64,000 nt of DNA from JAAEPI01 sp964352625. GTDB lineage: Bacteria > Bacteroidota > Bacteroidia > Cytophagales > Cyclobacteriaceae. The first letter of the stretch is position 1, and each line of letters begins with the position of its first letter. The position numbers were made by a program, and so were the translations under genes. Of the stretch, positions 15,582-24,047 are shown one piece after another. Below the pieces are notes generated by a model that searched no databases, was not told the origin of the DNA, and saw only the letters and a list, made by a program, of their open reading frames with translations. The stretch lies in NCBI GenBank assembly GCA_964352625.1, contig CAYGSD010000001.1, forward strand, positions 186,001 to 250,000, read 5' to 3'.

Positions 15582-16175
15582 TTACTCCGACTCTTCCGAG
15601 CGAGCAACCTCAAATATTCCATCTACGAGAAAAGTGTCGTCGACGGAATAGCCTTTTTTGCCCATGAGGGTGGTGGCAGGCGGCATGAAATCGTCTCCAA
15701 GAATTTTGTTAAAACAAAGGCCAATTAGCTCCGTGCAGTAGATGTCATCATTGTCCAAAGAAAAATCCATGTCGAATGGCACGCGCTGCTCATGGTAGTC
15801 AAGCGCCACGTCAATCACCAGGCTTCTGATGGAGTCTGATCGATCGAGGCGATAAATCCCCCAGGTTCTGACGTCTTTCAAAAATACATTCAGCGGCTCG
15901 CGACGAACGTACCCCTCAAACGTGAGCTCACTTGCTTCAGAGTGAATAACGTGAATGGAATCTTTAGTGACGTGCACCATCCCGACGTGAGAATAGCGTG
16001 TCACAGAGTCTGACACTTGCCGGAAGTATTTAGAAAAAAAACCATTACCGTATCGACAAATCAAGTCTCCGTTTTGCAGAAGACTCGCGTCGAACGATAA
16101 TGGTTCTGATGTTTTTGGGCTACAAGAAAGCAGTAGTCCTAAGAGAATTAATTTTTGGCAAAAACGACCTTCCAC
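15582..16175 (-). CDS. YiiX-like lipoprotein with permuted papain-type fold
   Basis: 197 residues. LILLGLLLSCSP is a lipobox (Cys about 18), so a membrane-anchored lipoprotein. NGDLICRYGNGFFSKYFRQ, then RYSHVGMVHV (catalytic His region) and IYCTELIGLCF (catalytic Cys in YCTE) match the YiiX/YebB branch of the NlpC/P60-like cysteine peptidase superfamily, where the catalytic order is permuted. The substrate is unknown. Its start overlaps the 3' end of the DUF4878 gene upstream by 28 bp, so the two are co-transcribed. Confidence 0.82.
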   Translation of the reverse strand: MEGRFCQKLILLGLLLSCSPKTSEPLSFDASLLQNGDLICRYGNGFFSKYFRQVSDSVTRYSHVGMVHVTKDSIHVIHSEASELTFEGYVRREPLNVFLKDVRTWGIYRLDRSDSIRSLVIDVALDYHEQRVPFDMDFSLDNDDIYCTELIGLCFNKILGDDFMPPATTLMGKKGYSVDDTFLVDGIFEVARSEESE

Positions 16176-16522
16176 TCCCCATCAATTTGCTTGAGTTCTA
16201 CAGCTTCAGCCTCTCCTCCTTCTTGATCAGCTTCTAACCAAACCCACGCTCGGTCTTCTACAATTGAGTCTCTCACAAACTTGAACTCTAGGTCCTTATT
16301 TGCTTCTTTCACCGAATCGGGTGCCATAGACATCATGCCGGCCATCATGCCGAGCAGTTGATGAGAATCTTCCGATGCATATTTCTTAGCGGTTTCAATG
16401 TCACCGATAGCAAGTGCTTTGTTGAAATTGATGGCCACATCTTTTGGCTCGTTTCCACCTGCACCACCTCCACAGGCAGCAAGTACAAGCACACAAATCA
16501 AGGCGATAAATACATTCTTCAT
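16148..16522 (-). CDS. DUF4878-type lipoprotein
   Basis: 124 residues from the ATG at 16522 (an upstream ATG at 16546 would place eight residues before the signal sequence). MKNVFIALICVLVLAACGGG is a lipoprotein signal with Cys 17. The remainder, EPKDVAINFNKALAIGDIETAKKYAS... then WVWLEADQEGGEAEAVELKQIDGEWKVVF, is an NTF2/cystatin-like DUF4878 domain, presumably binding a ligand at the cell envelope. Role unknown. Confidence 0.8.
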   Translation of the reverse strand: MKNVFIALICVLVLAACGGGAGGNEPKDVAINFNKALAIGDIETAKKYASEDSHQLLGMMAGMMSMAPDSVKEANKDLEFKFVRDSIVEDRAWVWLEADQEGGEAEAVELKQIDGEWKVVFAKN

Positions 16523-16563
16523 TTTAGGATAATTTGATGAGGGCATGAAGGTAGAGATATTTT

Positions 16564-18120
16564 TTATTTGGCGAAAGCAATGGCTCTCGTTTCTCTTATC
16601 ACCGTCACCTTGATTTGACCGGGATACTGCATCTCCTTTTCTATTTTCTGAGAAATATTGAAGGACAATTCTCCGGCTACCTTATCTGAAACGCTTTCAG
16701 CATCCACCATCACCCGCAGTTCGCGACCGGCTTGAATGGCGTAGCATTTGTTGACGCCATCAAACCCAAGAGCAAGAGTTTCCAAGTCTTTCAGTCGCTT
16801 GATGTACTGCTCGATGATCTCACGGCGCGCGCCTGGTCGGCTACCCGAAATGGCATCACAGGCCTGCACGAGAGGCGAAATCAAAGAGGTCATTTCTATC
16901 TCGTCGTGGTGAGCGCCGATGGCATTGCACACTTCTGCGTTTTCCTTGTACTTCTGAGCCAGCTCCATCCCAACAATCGCGTGAGGCTTGTCTGGCTCTT
17001 CCGTCCACACCTTTCCAATGTCGTGAAGTAGTCCTGCCCGCTTTGCCAGCTTGGAGCTCACGCCAAGTTCTGAGGCCATGGTAGCGCAGAGGTTAGCCAC
17101 TTCGCGCGAATGTTGTAGCAGGTTCTGACCATACGATGATCTGAATCTCATTCGTCCTACCATCTTGATGAGTTCGGGATGCAGACCATGCACTCCCAAG
17201 TCAATGACAGTTCGTTCTCCAATTTCTACAATCTCCTCCTCGATGTTCTTGGTCGTTTTTTCCACGATTTCCTCGATCCTTGCAGGGTGAATCCTTCCAT
17301 CCTGAACGAGGCGGTGCAAGCTGAGTCGTGCAATCTCACGACGCACGGGATCAAAGCCTGAAATGATAATGGCCTCTGGTGTATCGTCTACAATTATTTC
17401 TATGCCCGTCATGGCCTCCAAGGCTCGAATGTTTCGGCCTTCACGCCCGATTATTTTTCCTTTGATGTCGTCACTTTCAATGTTGAAAATGGACACACAG
17501 TTTTCAATGGCATGCTCTGTGGCGGTTCGTTGGATGGACTCGATAACTACTTTCTTGGCTTCCTTGGTAGCGGTGAGTTTGGCTTCTTCAAGAATGTCTT
17601 TGATGTGAGCGGTGGCCTTGGTTTGAGCCTCACTCTTCAGGGTTTCCACCAGTTGCTCCTTGGCATCTTCGGCGCTGATATTCGCGACCTTCTCCAGAAT
17701 ATTGATCTGCTGATCTTTTAGTTTTTCGTATTCGTCCTTTCGAGCCTTTACGATTTCTAGCTGAGTGGCGAGTTTAGCTTTTAGTTCGGTGACTTCTGTC
17801 TCAGCTCGCTTGGCTTGCTCCATTTGTTTGTTGACATTGGCCTCTCGCTGCTTGATCTTGTTCTCGTTGGTAATGATCAGGTTTTTCTTTCGAGAAGCTT
17901 CTTCCTCAAACTCTGATTTCAGCTTGATGAAGTGCTCTTTGGCCTCCAGCATTTTGTCTTTTTTTAGTTGCTCGGCTGTGGATTGAGCTTCTTTGATCAG
18001 ACGATCACGCTCGGCTTCAGCTTCTTTGATTTTGGCTCCAGAGCCACCGAGAACCACTTTGCCGATGATCACGCCGAGTATCAGCGCACCGACTCCAATT
18101 CCTATTGCTATTACGTCCAT
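16564..18120 (-). CDS. rny: Ribonuclease Y
   Basis: 518 residues. N-terminal membrane anchor (VIAIGIGVGALILGVIIGKVVL), a long coiled coil (about 30-200), a KH domain (IKGKIIGREGRNIRALEAMTG), and the HD domain with HSREVANL and LLHDIGKV metal ligands (about 355-385). Endoribonuclease that initiates mRNA decay at the inner membrane. It is last in the pheT-coiled coil-zapA-rny run on the minus strand. Confidence 0.96.
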   Translation of the reverse strand: MDVIAIGIGVGALILGVIIGKVVLGGSGAKIKEAEAERDRLIKEAQSTAEQLKKDKMLEAKEHFIKLKSEFEEEASRKKNLIITNENKIKQREANVNKQMEQAKRAETEVTELKAKLATQLEIVKARKDEYEKLKDQQINILEKVANISAEDAKEQLVETLKSEAQTKATAHIKDILEEAKLTATKEAKKVVIESIQRTATEHAIENCVSIFNIESDDIKGKIIGREGRNIRALEAMTGIEIIVDDTPEAIIISGFDPVRREIARLSLHRLVQDGRIHPARIEEIVEKTTKNIEEEIVEIGERTVIDLGVHGLHPELIKMVGRMRFRSSYGQNLLQHSREVANLCATMASELGVSSKLAKRAGLLHDIGKVWTEEPDKPHAIVGMELAQKYKENAEVCNAIGAHHDEIEMTSLISPLVQACDAISGSRPGARREIIEQYIKRLKDLETLALGFDGVNKCYAIQAGRELRVMVDAESVSDKVAGELSFNISQKIEKEMQYPGQIKVTVIRETRAIAFAK

Positions 18121-18167
18121 TTGATTCAGGTTAGTTAGCTAACGACCTGAGAAATGAGCCAAGAAGA

Positions 18168-18452
18168 TTACAGATTGTCCGAGATGAGTTGGTTCAGACG
18201 GGTGACATGATTGAGAGCCGTGTCGTCAGAATCTGACGTCACTTCTTCCATTTTCATTTTTTCTACCAGACAATCAAAGGCAACCATTGCTAGCAAGTCC
18301 TGATTGTCATCAATACCGAATTGTTCTCGGTAAGATTTTATTTTCTCGTGTAGAATTTTCCCCGCTTTTCGTATCCGCTCCTCGTCTTCAGGCGCCACTT
18401 TCATGGGATACTCCCTATTACCAATTCTAATTTTTATAGATAGTTCTGCCAT
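18168..18452 (-). CDS. zapA: Cell-division protein ZapA
   Basis: 94 residues: LSIKIRIGNREYPMKVAPEDEERIRKAGKILHEKI followed by a helical region with DNQDLLAMVAFDCLVEKM. This is the ZapA fold (N-terminal beta globule, C-terminal coiled coil), which bundles FtsZ filaments at midcell. It lies 6 bp after the coiled-coil gene and 47 bp before rny, a layout common in Bacteroidota. Confidence 0.88.
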   Translation of the reverse strand: MAELSIKIRIGNREYPMKVAPEDEERIRKAGKILHEKIKSYREQFGIDDNQDLLAMVAFDCLVEKMKMEEVTSDSDDTALNHVTRLNQLISDNL

Positions 18453-18458
18453 TTGGTT

Positions 18459-18758
18459 TTACGCTTCGCCCAAATGAGCAATACACTTGTCTATTTCATT
18501 TATATACTCGTCCAACACTTTTTTCAACTCTTCTGAGTCCTCTTTCCCTGCTGCCGTGTTCCCTACAATTTTACTAATATTAATCTTATTCTGAAAGGTG
18601 CTCAACTTCGCATCCTGTGACTCCAACTTGGCTTTCAGTTTTTGGTTTTCCTGATCTTTGAAATCAAGTTGTTCTTTGAGTCGGGAGTGCTCCGAAAGAA
18701 GAAGATTGATCTTTCTTTCGAGGTTGGTGATTTCCCTATACAGCACTTCTTTGCTCAT
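18459..18758 (-). CDS. Small coiled-coil protein upstream of zapA (ZapB-like in character)
   Basis: 99 residues. Residues 1-60 are a continuous heptad-rich coiled coil (EITNLERKINLLLSEHSRLKEQ...). The C-terminal part ends SEELKKVLDEYINEIDKCIAHLGEA. Position between pheT and zapA and the coiled coil suggest a division-associated partner of ZapA, but this is inferred from context only. The stop is 6 bp from zapA. Confidence 0.75.
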   Translation of the reverse strand: MSKEVLYREITNLERKINLLLSEHSRLKEQLDFKDQENQKLKAKLESQDAKLSTFQNKINISKIVGNTAAGKEDSEELKKVLDEYINEIDKCIAHLGEA

Positions 18759-18761
18759 CGA

Positions 18762-21170
18762 TTACTTTCTTATTACAGCGTCTATTTCCTTTTCAAAATC
18801 CTGCATCAAACCCGACATGACTTTTTCAATCAATTTGTCGTTCAATGTTTTTGATTTGTCTTGAAGGAAGAAGCTCACGGCATACGATTTTTTGCCTGCT
18901 TCAATTTTGTCTCCTTCATAGACGCTGAAAACATTTACACGATTTAGCAATTTTTTTGCTGAGTTAAAAGCAATGTGCTCAATACGTTGAAAACTTATTG
19001 ACTTATCCACAACTAAGGACAAATCTCGGCGCACTTCTGGGAATTTTGCGAGCGGTTCAAACTCAAATTGACCACCCGCCAATTTCATAATTGCTACCCA
19101 ATTCAGCTCTGCGTAGAAGACATTTTGCTTAATGTCAAAGTGCTTCAAAAGCTTGCCTTGAAGCACTCCCGCCCGACCAATATGTTTACCATTTACCTTC
19201 AACGAAAGTCCGGTCACGAAAAGATCATCAGCCTCCAAAACCTCCGTTTTCACATTCGTGATTCTTAGACTCTGCAAAGCAGCCAGGGCTGATCCCATCA
19301 TGTCCTGAAAAGTCACGGACTTGGTTTCTCTCAGCCACGTCTCTTCCTCAAAATCTCCGGTAGCATACAGGCAGAGGAAGGCATCCTCTTGGTAGCCCGC
19401 TTCGACTTTTTGATACGTTTTTGACAGCTCGAATAACTTAAGATTCGGCATCCGGCGGTTGATGTTGTGGCGAACCACTTCCAGGCCGGAATGAACAGGT
19501 GAGGTTTTCATAAAGGCCAAATCCTCACTCGACTTATTGATGATTTCAACGCCTTGGGCGGCATTCACTTTCACCTTAGACTCATAGTCTGGGTGCACAA
19601 TGGAATTGGTTAAAATCTCGTTGTAGCCCTTTCCTGCAAGGAAATTCGTGAGATGCTGACGCACTCGGTAAGGCTCGTATTCATCGAACTCAGCGAGGTA
19701 GCTGGCTCCTGCGGTTTCCTCAAGCTCAATATTGTTGAAGCCGTAGATTCTTAAAACCTCCTCCACCAAATCAGCTTCTCTGGTCACGTCGTTTCTATAA
19801 GCTGCTACAACTGCCGTGAAACCTGTTTCGGTCACCTTCTCGCATTTGATATCGAGAGATTCAAGGATGCTTACAATCTCAGCATTCGGCAATTGCTTCC
19901 CAATCAGCCGATGAAAATTCTTGAAAGTAGTATCGATCTGAACTGGTTCGACTTTCTTATAAATGTCCACGATCTCCGAGGCAACATGACCACCCGCCAC
20001 TTCCAGAATAAGATTAGCAGCATACTTCAGCGCCTCCACCGTGATCTCAGGATCGGCACCTCGCTCATATCTGAATGATGCGTCTGTGGTAAGTCCGTGC
20101 CTTTGCACCGTGTTTCGGATGTACTCCGGCGAAAAATAAGCCGACTCCAAGAAAATATTTTTGGTGCTATTCGTAATGCCCGAGTTAATTCCTCCGAACA
20201 CTCCACCGATGCACATTCCATCCTTCGTATCGCAGATCATCAAATCCTTCTCATGAAGGGTTTGCTCCTTCTCGTCCAGCGTGGTGAACTTAGTGCCACT
20301 CGGCATAGTCCGAACTACTACTTTTCCTCCTTTGATTTTGTCGGCATCAAACGCATGCATCGGTTGACCCCAACCGTGACACATGTAATTGGTCACATCT
20401 ACAATGTTGTTGATTGGCTCTAAGCCAATAGCTCTAAGTTTCCATTTCAACCACTCTGGTGATTCCTTAACCTCAACCCCTCTAATTGTAACTCCAGAAT
20501 ACCTTGGTGCTCCTTCCTGATCTTCAACCACTACTTCGATTGGATTGTCAATTTTGATATCTAGCTCTTTAGATGATGGAATGTGAAGTGGTTTTCCAGT
20601 CACTGCTCTCACATCTCTGGCTGATCCAAGATGAGAGGCTGCATCTCCTCTATTTGGCGTGAGGCCAATTTCAAACACCCAATCCTCCTCAGGTTTGAAA
20701 AGCTCGGAAGCCGGGGTGCCATTTGGCAAATCAGTATCCAGTACCATAATGCCTGCATGACTAGCGCCAAGACCAATCTCATCCTCGGCACATATCATTC
20801 CTTCAGAAACTTCGCCTCTGATTTTGGCCTTCTTGATTTTGAAAGGCTCTCCGTCTGTTGGGTAAAGCGTGGAGTTTACCGTGGCGACAACTACCTTCTG
20901 TCCTTTGGCCACATTAGGCGCCCCACACACGATGGGTGAAGGTTCACCAGCACCTATATCTACTTTCGTGATTTTGAGCTTATCTGCGTCAGGGTGATTT
21001 TCACATTCCAGCACTTCGCCTATCACGATCCCGGCAAGTCCGCCAGGAATTTTCTCTATTTTCTCCAAGCCCTCCACTTCAAGACCTGTGTCCGTCAGGA
21101 GCGTTGACAGTTCTTCTGGAGAGAGATCAATGTCGATGAATTCTTTAAGCCAACTAAGGGAAATTTGCAT
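18762..21170 (-). CDS. pheT: Phenylalanine-tRNA ligase beta subunit
   Basis: 802 residues, full length. N-terminal B1 segment MQISLSWLKEFIDIDLSPEE, tRNA-binding domain (NHPDADKLKITKVDIG...), B3/B4 editing domain, B5 domain (LIGKQLPNAEIVSILESLDIK), catalytic-like core and the C-terminal FDX-ACB domain (KFPEVRRDLSLVVDKSISF). Works as alpha2-beta2 with PheS, which is not nearby. A 245-bp copy of its 5' end lies upstream at 21912-22156. Confidence 0.97.
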   Translation of the reverse strand: MQISLSWLKEFIDIDLSPEELSTLLTDTGLEVEGLEKIEKIPGGLAGIVIGEVLECENHPDADKLKITKVDIGAGEPSPIVCGAPNVAKGQKVVVATVNSTLYPTDGEPFKIKKAKIRGEVSEGMICAEDEIGLGASHAGIMVLDTDLPNGTPASELFKPEEDWVFEIGLTPNRGDAASHLGSARDVRAVTGKPLHIPSSKELDIKIDNPIEVVVEDQEGAPRYSGVTIRGVEVKESPEWLKWKLRAIGLEPINNIVDVTNYMCHGWGQPMHAFDADKIKGGKVVVRTMPSGTKFTTLDEKEQTLHEKDLMICDTKDGMCIGGVFGGINSGITNSTKNIFLESAYFSPEYIRNTVQRHGLTTDASFRYERGADPEITVEALKYAANLILEVAGGHVASEIVDIYKKVEPVQIDTTFKNFHRLIGKQLPNAEIVSILESLDIKCEKVTETGFTAVVAAYRNDVTREADLVEEVLRIYGFNNIELEETAGASYLAEFDEYEPYRVRQHLTNFLAGKGYNEILTNSIVHPDYESKVKVNAAQGVEIINKSSEDLAFMKTSPVHSGLEVVRHNINRRMPNLKLFELSKTYQKVEAGYQEDAFLCLYATGDFEEETWLRETKSVTFQDMMGSALAALQSLRITNVKTEVLEADDLFVTGLSLKVNGKHIGRAGVLQGKLLKHFDIKQNVFYAELNWVAIMKLAGGQFEFEPLAKFPEVRRDLSLVVDKSISFQRIEHIAFNSAKKLLNRVNVFSVYEGDKIEAGKKSYAVSFFLQDKSKTLNDKLIEKVMSGLMQDFEKEIDAVIRK

Positions 21171-21234
21171 AGGTCAGATGAATAGTCGGCAAAAATAGAT
21201 TAGTCAACTAGGATGACCAAGGGATAAGAAGACT
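20990..21234. repeat. 245-bp direct repeat, copy A (native pheT start)
   Basis: Covers the first ~60 codons of pheT and 64 bp upstream. Copy B at 21912-22156 has the same length with no indel. Differences between the copies within the codons are nearly all synonymous. Confidence 0.9.
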
Positions 21235-21844
21235 AGTCACAATCAGGTATGCAAATTGCCGCCATATATTCAATTGCTCTTCTAAGACCAAGATAATATG
21301 CTGAAGCAAAAATATTCACCCCCCTTCCATCGATTATAACACTGTTAATTTTTGCTTCCGTTTGGTAAGCCCAATATTCGCTAGGATTAGTTGAGCGAAT
21401 CTCCGCGAACCATTTTGATTTTCTTACCGGAGTTGAAGAATCATTAGGATAAATTTTATCTCCAGAACTTCTTACTGGCCCACCCTTGACTACATTCTCA
21501 ATCACTCTTAGTTTTAGAATATAAGAATTAGGCATCCATTCGCTCAATCTTTTTAATGCAATTTGATCTCCTTGGAGGAGCAAATCCGCATCGATGTTTT
21601 GCACTTTCAACTCATAGTCAAGTTCAGGTAAGTATTTCACCTCCACGCACTCACTTTCCAGAAATTTTTTTACTCCGTGAAATTCTTCTAATGATTCTTT
21701 ATCAGATTGGCCCGCAACAGGAGCTACAATCAAAGTAGGTGATGCTGCGAAATAAAATGGTTGTCCACGAGCAACTGTATACTTAACAGTTTTACAACTT
21801 GTGGCGAAACCTAGTATCAGAATAAAAAAAGCGAAGTTCCTCAA
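21233..21844 (-). CDS. Lipoprotein of a three-member local family (member A)
   Basis: 203 residues. FAFFILILGFATSCKTVKY is a lipobox signal. The body shares with the two downstream paralogues KY/FT..G, then DKESLEEF, YLPELDYEL, LLQGD and LSEWMPNSYIL. No known family recognised. It is the only gene between two 245-bp copies of the pheT start, so it seems to have come in as one piece by homologous recombination (inference). Its C-terminus abuts pheT's upstream region. Confidence 0.75.
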   Translation of the reverse strand: MRNFAFFILILGFATSCKTVKYTVARGQPFYFAASPTLIVAPVAGQSDKESLEEFHGVKKFLESECVEVKYLPELDYELKVQNIDADLLLQGDQIALKRLSEWMPNSYILKLRVIENVVKGGPVRSSGDKIYPNDSSTPVRKSKWFAEIRSTNPSEYWAYQTEAKINSVIIDGRGVNIFASAYYLGLRRAIEYMAAICIPDCD

Positions 21845-21911
21845 TTGAATAAAGAAAAAACCAGTCCAAACTTAATCAACGAATTGATTGTGGCGAATTA
21901 TGAACAATTAA

Positions 21912-22092
21912 CAGGGTGCTTTTCACATTCCAGCACTTCGCCTATCACAATCCCAGCAAGTCCGCCAGGAATTTTCTCTATTTTCTCCAAGCCTTCCACC
22001 TCCAGACCTGTGTCCGTCAGGAGCGTTGACAGTTCTTCGGGAGAAAGATCAATGTCGATGAATTCTTTAAGCCAACTAAGGGAGATTTGCAT
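21912..22092 (-). pseudogene. pheT 5' fragment (direct repeat copy B, to 22156)
   Basis: Encodes the first 57 residues of PheT unchanged (MQISLSWLKEFIDIDLSPEE...GEVLECE), then diverges and stops at 21898. About eight silent base differences from the real pheT and only one amino-acid change, at the very edge. A fragment without function should not keep silent-only divergence, so the two copies probably diverged as full genes in separate lineages before being brought together. Confidence 0.88.
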
Positions 22093-22163
22093 AGGTCAAA
22101 TGAATAGTCGGCAAAAATAGATTAGTCAACTAGGATGACCAAAGGATAAGAAGACTTGTAATT

Positions 22164-22775
22164 CTATTCGCAATCGGCGAAACTCTTTTCATCCAAATGG
22201 GCGATGGTCTTGTTGAAGGCTTTCTTGATGGCCGTTCCCGACAAATTGACCCCAACATCGCCATAACTTATGCCATCTACTTCAGTATCCGTCTTAAACG
22301 ACCATACTGCTGTAAGGTCAGAAACAGATTGTAGTGTTGTGTAAAGTCCTGCTTCTCTGGTCGGCTGGTATGTGTTGTTGGTGTTAGCCTCGTTAAGGTC
22401 AATTCCGCCAATTCTGTTTTTCCACCTGTCATACCCCATATGTACACTTAGAAAATAACTTCTTGGCATCCATTCTCTGAGTTTGGCAAGGTTTGTTGAA
22501 TCACCTGAGAAAAGTGCTTCCATATCAATGCCACTCGCGACAAAATCATATTGCATTTCGGGCACATACAATAACCTTATGCATTGTGAACTCAATTTTT
22601 CGGACATCTTATCAAAAAGCTGTTGAGATTCCAATTCAGAATTACCAGGCATTTGTCTAACAAGAACAATGGAGTTTTGAGGAACATAAAGAGCGACTTG
22701 TCCCTCGGCTAGTGTGAACTTCGTTGTGCTACAGCTTAAAAAGGTAATTAATGAAAGAAGATAAATATTTTTCAA
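22164..22775 (-). CDS. Lipoprotein of the local family (member B)
   Basis: 203 residues. Signal MKNIYLLSLITFLSCSTTKF with lipobox Cys. Shares with members A and C LAEGQVALYVP, YVPEMQYDF, LFSGDSTNLAKLREWMPRSYFL and a late VWSFKTDTEV strand, but overall similarity is low, so the duplication that made the family is old. Function unknown; probably envelope-located. 30 bp downstream of member C. Confidence 0.75.
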   Translation of the reverse strand: MKNIYLLSLITFLSCSTTKFTLAEGQVALYVPQNSIVLVRQMPGNSELESQQLFDKMSEKLSSQCIRLLYVPEMQYDFVASGIDMEALFSGDSTNLAKLREWMPRSYFLSVHMGYDRWKNRIGGIDLNEANTNNTYQPTREAGLYTTLQSVSDLTAVWSFKTDTEVDGISYGDVGVNLSGTAIKKAFNKTIAHLDEKSFADCE

Positions 22776-22805
22776 ATCGTCGGTGAAACTAATAATTAGA
22801 AATAT

Positions 22806-23378
22806 CTAATGACACGGAACTACGCTTATCTCCACTATATAATCCAAGGATTCGCGAACGCCCAAATAGAAAGGGGAGGCAAAAACATTCACTGCTTTCT
22901 CATTGAGTTTTACACTCGTGATTTCTGCCATGGTCAGATATTCCCACGTTTGATTTGACTGAACGGACCGAACTCTGGTGGTGAGTTTGGATTTACCAAC
23001 TTGGCTTTGGGAGCTGGCATACGGCCCTATAACGGGGATTAGTTCAACCAAATAAGCATTGGGAATCCAATCATTTAGTTTTCGCAAATTCTCGGGATCA
23101 CCCAACACCACTGAATCAGCGCTGATTCCTCTGAGCTGCAAATCATAATCCATTTCAGGAATGAGCATAAGCGTAAGGCATTCGTCTTTGAGATGCTGGG
23201 CTACAGCCTCAAAGACCACCAAAGATTCTTTGTCCGTCTTATCGGGAATGGCTGCAAAAATCAGAGTAGCCTCTTTTTCAAAGTAGATGGGATCCCCGGT
23301 CATGGTTGTGTGACGGATGGTTTTGCAGCCCGCTACGATTAACAGGCAAAGAAGAAAAACGCTTTTAGGTCGGAGCAT
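22806..23378 (-). CDS. Lipoprotein of the local family (member C)
   Basis: 190 residues. Signal MLRPKSVFLLCLLIVAGCKT with lipobox. Closest to member A (KTIRHTTMTGDPIYFEKEATLIFAA, DKESLVVFE, LIPEMDYDLQLRGI, LGDPENLRKLNDWIPNAYLVEL, NVFASPFYLGVRESLDYI). Function unknown. Probably first gene of the lipoprotein run. Confidence 0.75.
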   Translation of the reverse strand: MLRPKSVFLLCLLIVAGCKTIRHTTMTGDPIYFEKEATLIFAAIPDKTDKESLVVFEAVAQHLKDECLTLMLIPEMDYDLQLRGISADSVVLGDPENLRKLNDWIPNAYLVELIPVIGPYASSQSQVGKSKLTTRVRSVQSNQTWEYLTMAEITSVKLNEKAVNVFASPFYLGVRESLDYIVEISVVPCH

Positions 23379-23447
23379 GGTCGTTGGTTCTAAAGATAGC
23401 CTCCATTGAACAAAGATTCCTTCGGAATGACTTCAATACTGGCAGCT

Positions 23448-24047
23448 TTATTTTAGGTAGGCTTTTTCCCCTGCCTCCACCGCAACAGATAAAATATTCT
23501 CTCTCGGAGGAAAAGGACAAAAATAATCTGCGACATACGCACAGAATGGGTTGTAAGCAAGGTTAAAATCCAGCGTCACACGATCTCCTCTGATATCCGG
23601 GATGTCCAAGTAGCGACCACCTCCATAGGTGGAAGCTCCGCTGGTTTCATCTGAGAATCCTAGAAAATAGCCCGGGCTGAACATTGGCTTCAAGGCCAAG
23701 AGTTTCAATTCCTTACCATCTATTTTGAAGTGAAGCCAGGCAAATTTCAAATAGCGCTGACTCGTACCATCGCTATTGCTCACATTCACGGTTTGTCTGG
23801 TAGTGATTTTTTCTACTTTGGCCACCACCTTCCATTTCTGATCAATAGGGAAATAGGAAAATTCACCGACCTCATGCTTCGCCACCACAAAGGGACTCTG
23901 AGAACTCGACTTCAGAAAATCAGCCTTTTTCTCGCGCTCATCGAGGATGAATTTTTCATACTCTTCCGAAGATTGCCCCCCCGACTTGGAGTAATAAACC
24001 ATTATCAGAACAGCCGCAGGAATTAAAACGTAAAGGATTTTTTTCAT
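23448..24047 (-). CDS. DUF1684-family protein
   Basis: 199 residues. N-terminal hydrophobic helix (ILYVLIPAAVLIMVYYS) as signal or anchor. Family motifs: WLHFKIDGKELKLLALK, DETSGASTYGGGRYLDI, and the diagnostic FNLAYNPFCAYVADYFCPFPPRENILSVAVEAGEKAY. DUF1684 proteins have no settled function. Its start overlaps the stop of the giant surface protein gene upstream by 4 bp, so they are co-transcribed. Confidence 0.9.
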   Translation of the reverse strand: MKKILYVLIPAAVLIMVYYSKSGGQSSEEYEKFILDEREKKADFLKSSSQSPFVVAKHEVGEFSYFPIDQKWKVVAKVEKITTRQTVNVSNSDGTSQRYLKFAWLHFKIDGKELKLLALKPMFSPGYFLGFSDETSGASTYGGGRYLDIPDIRGDRVTLDFNLAYNPFCAYVADYFCPFPPRENILSVAVEAGEKAYLK

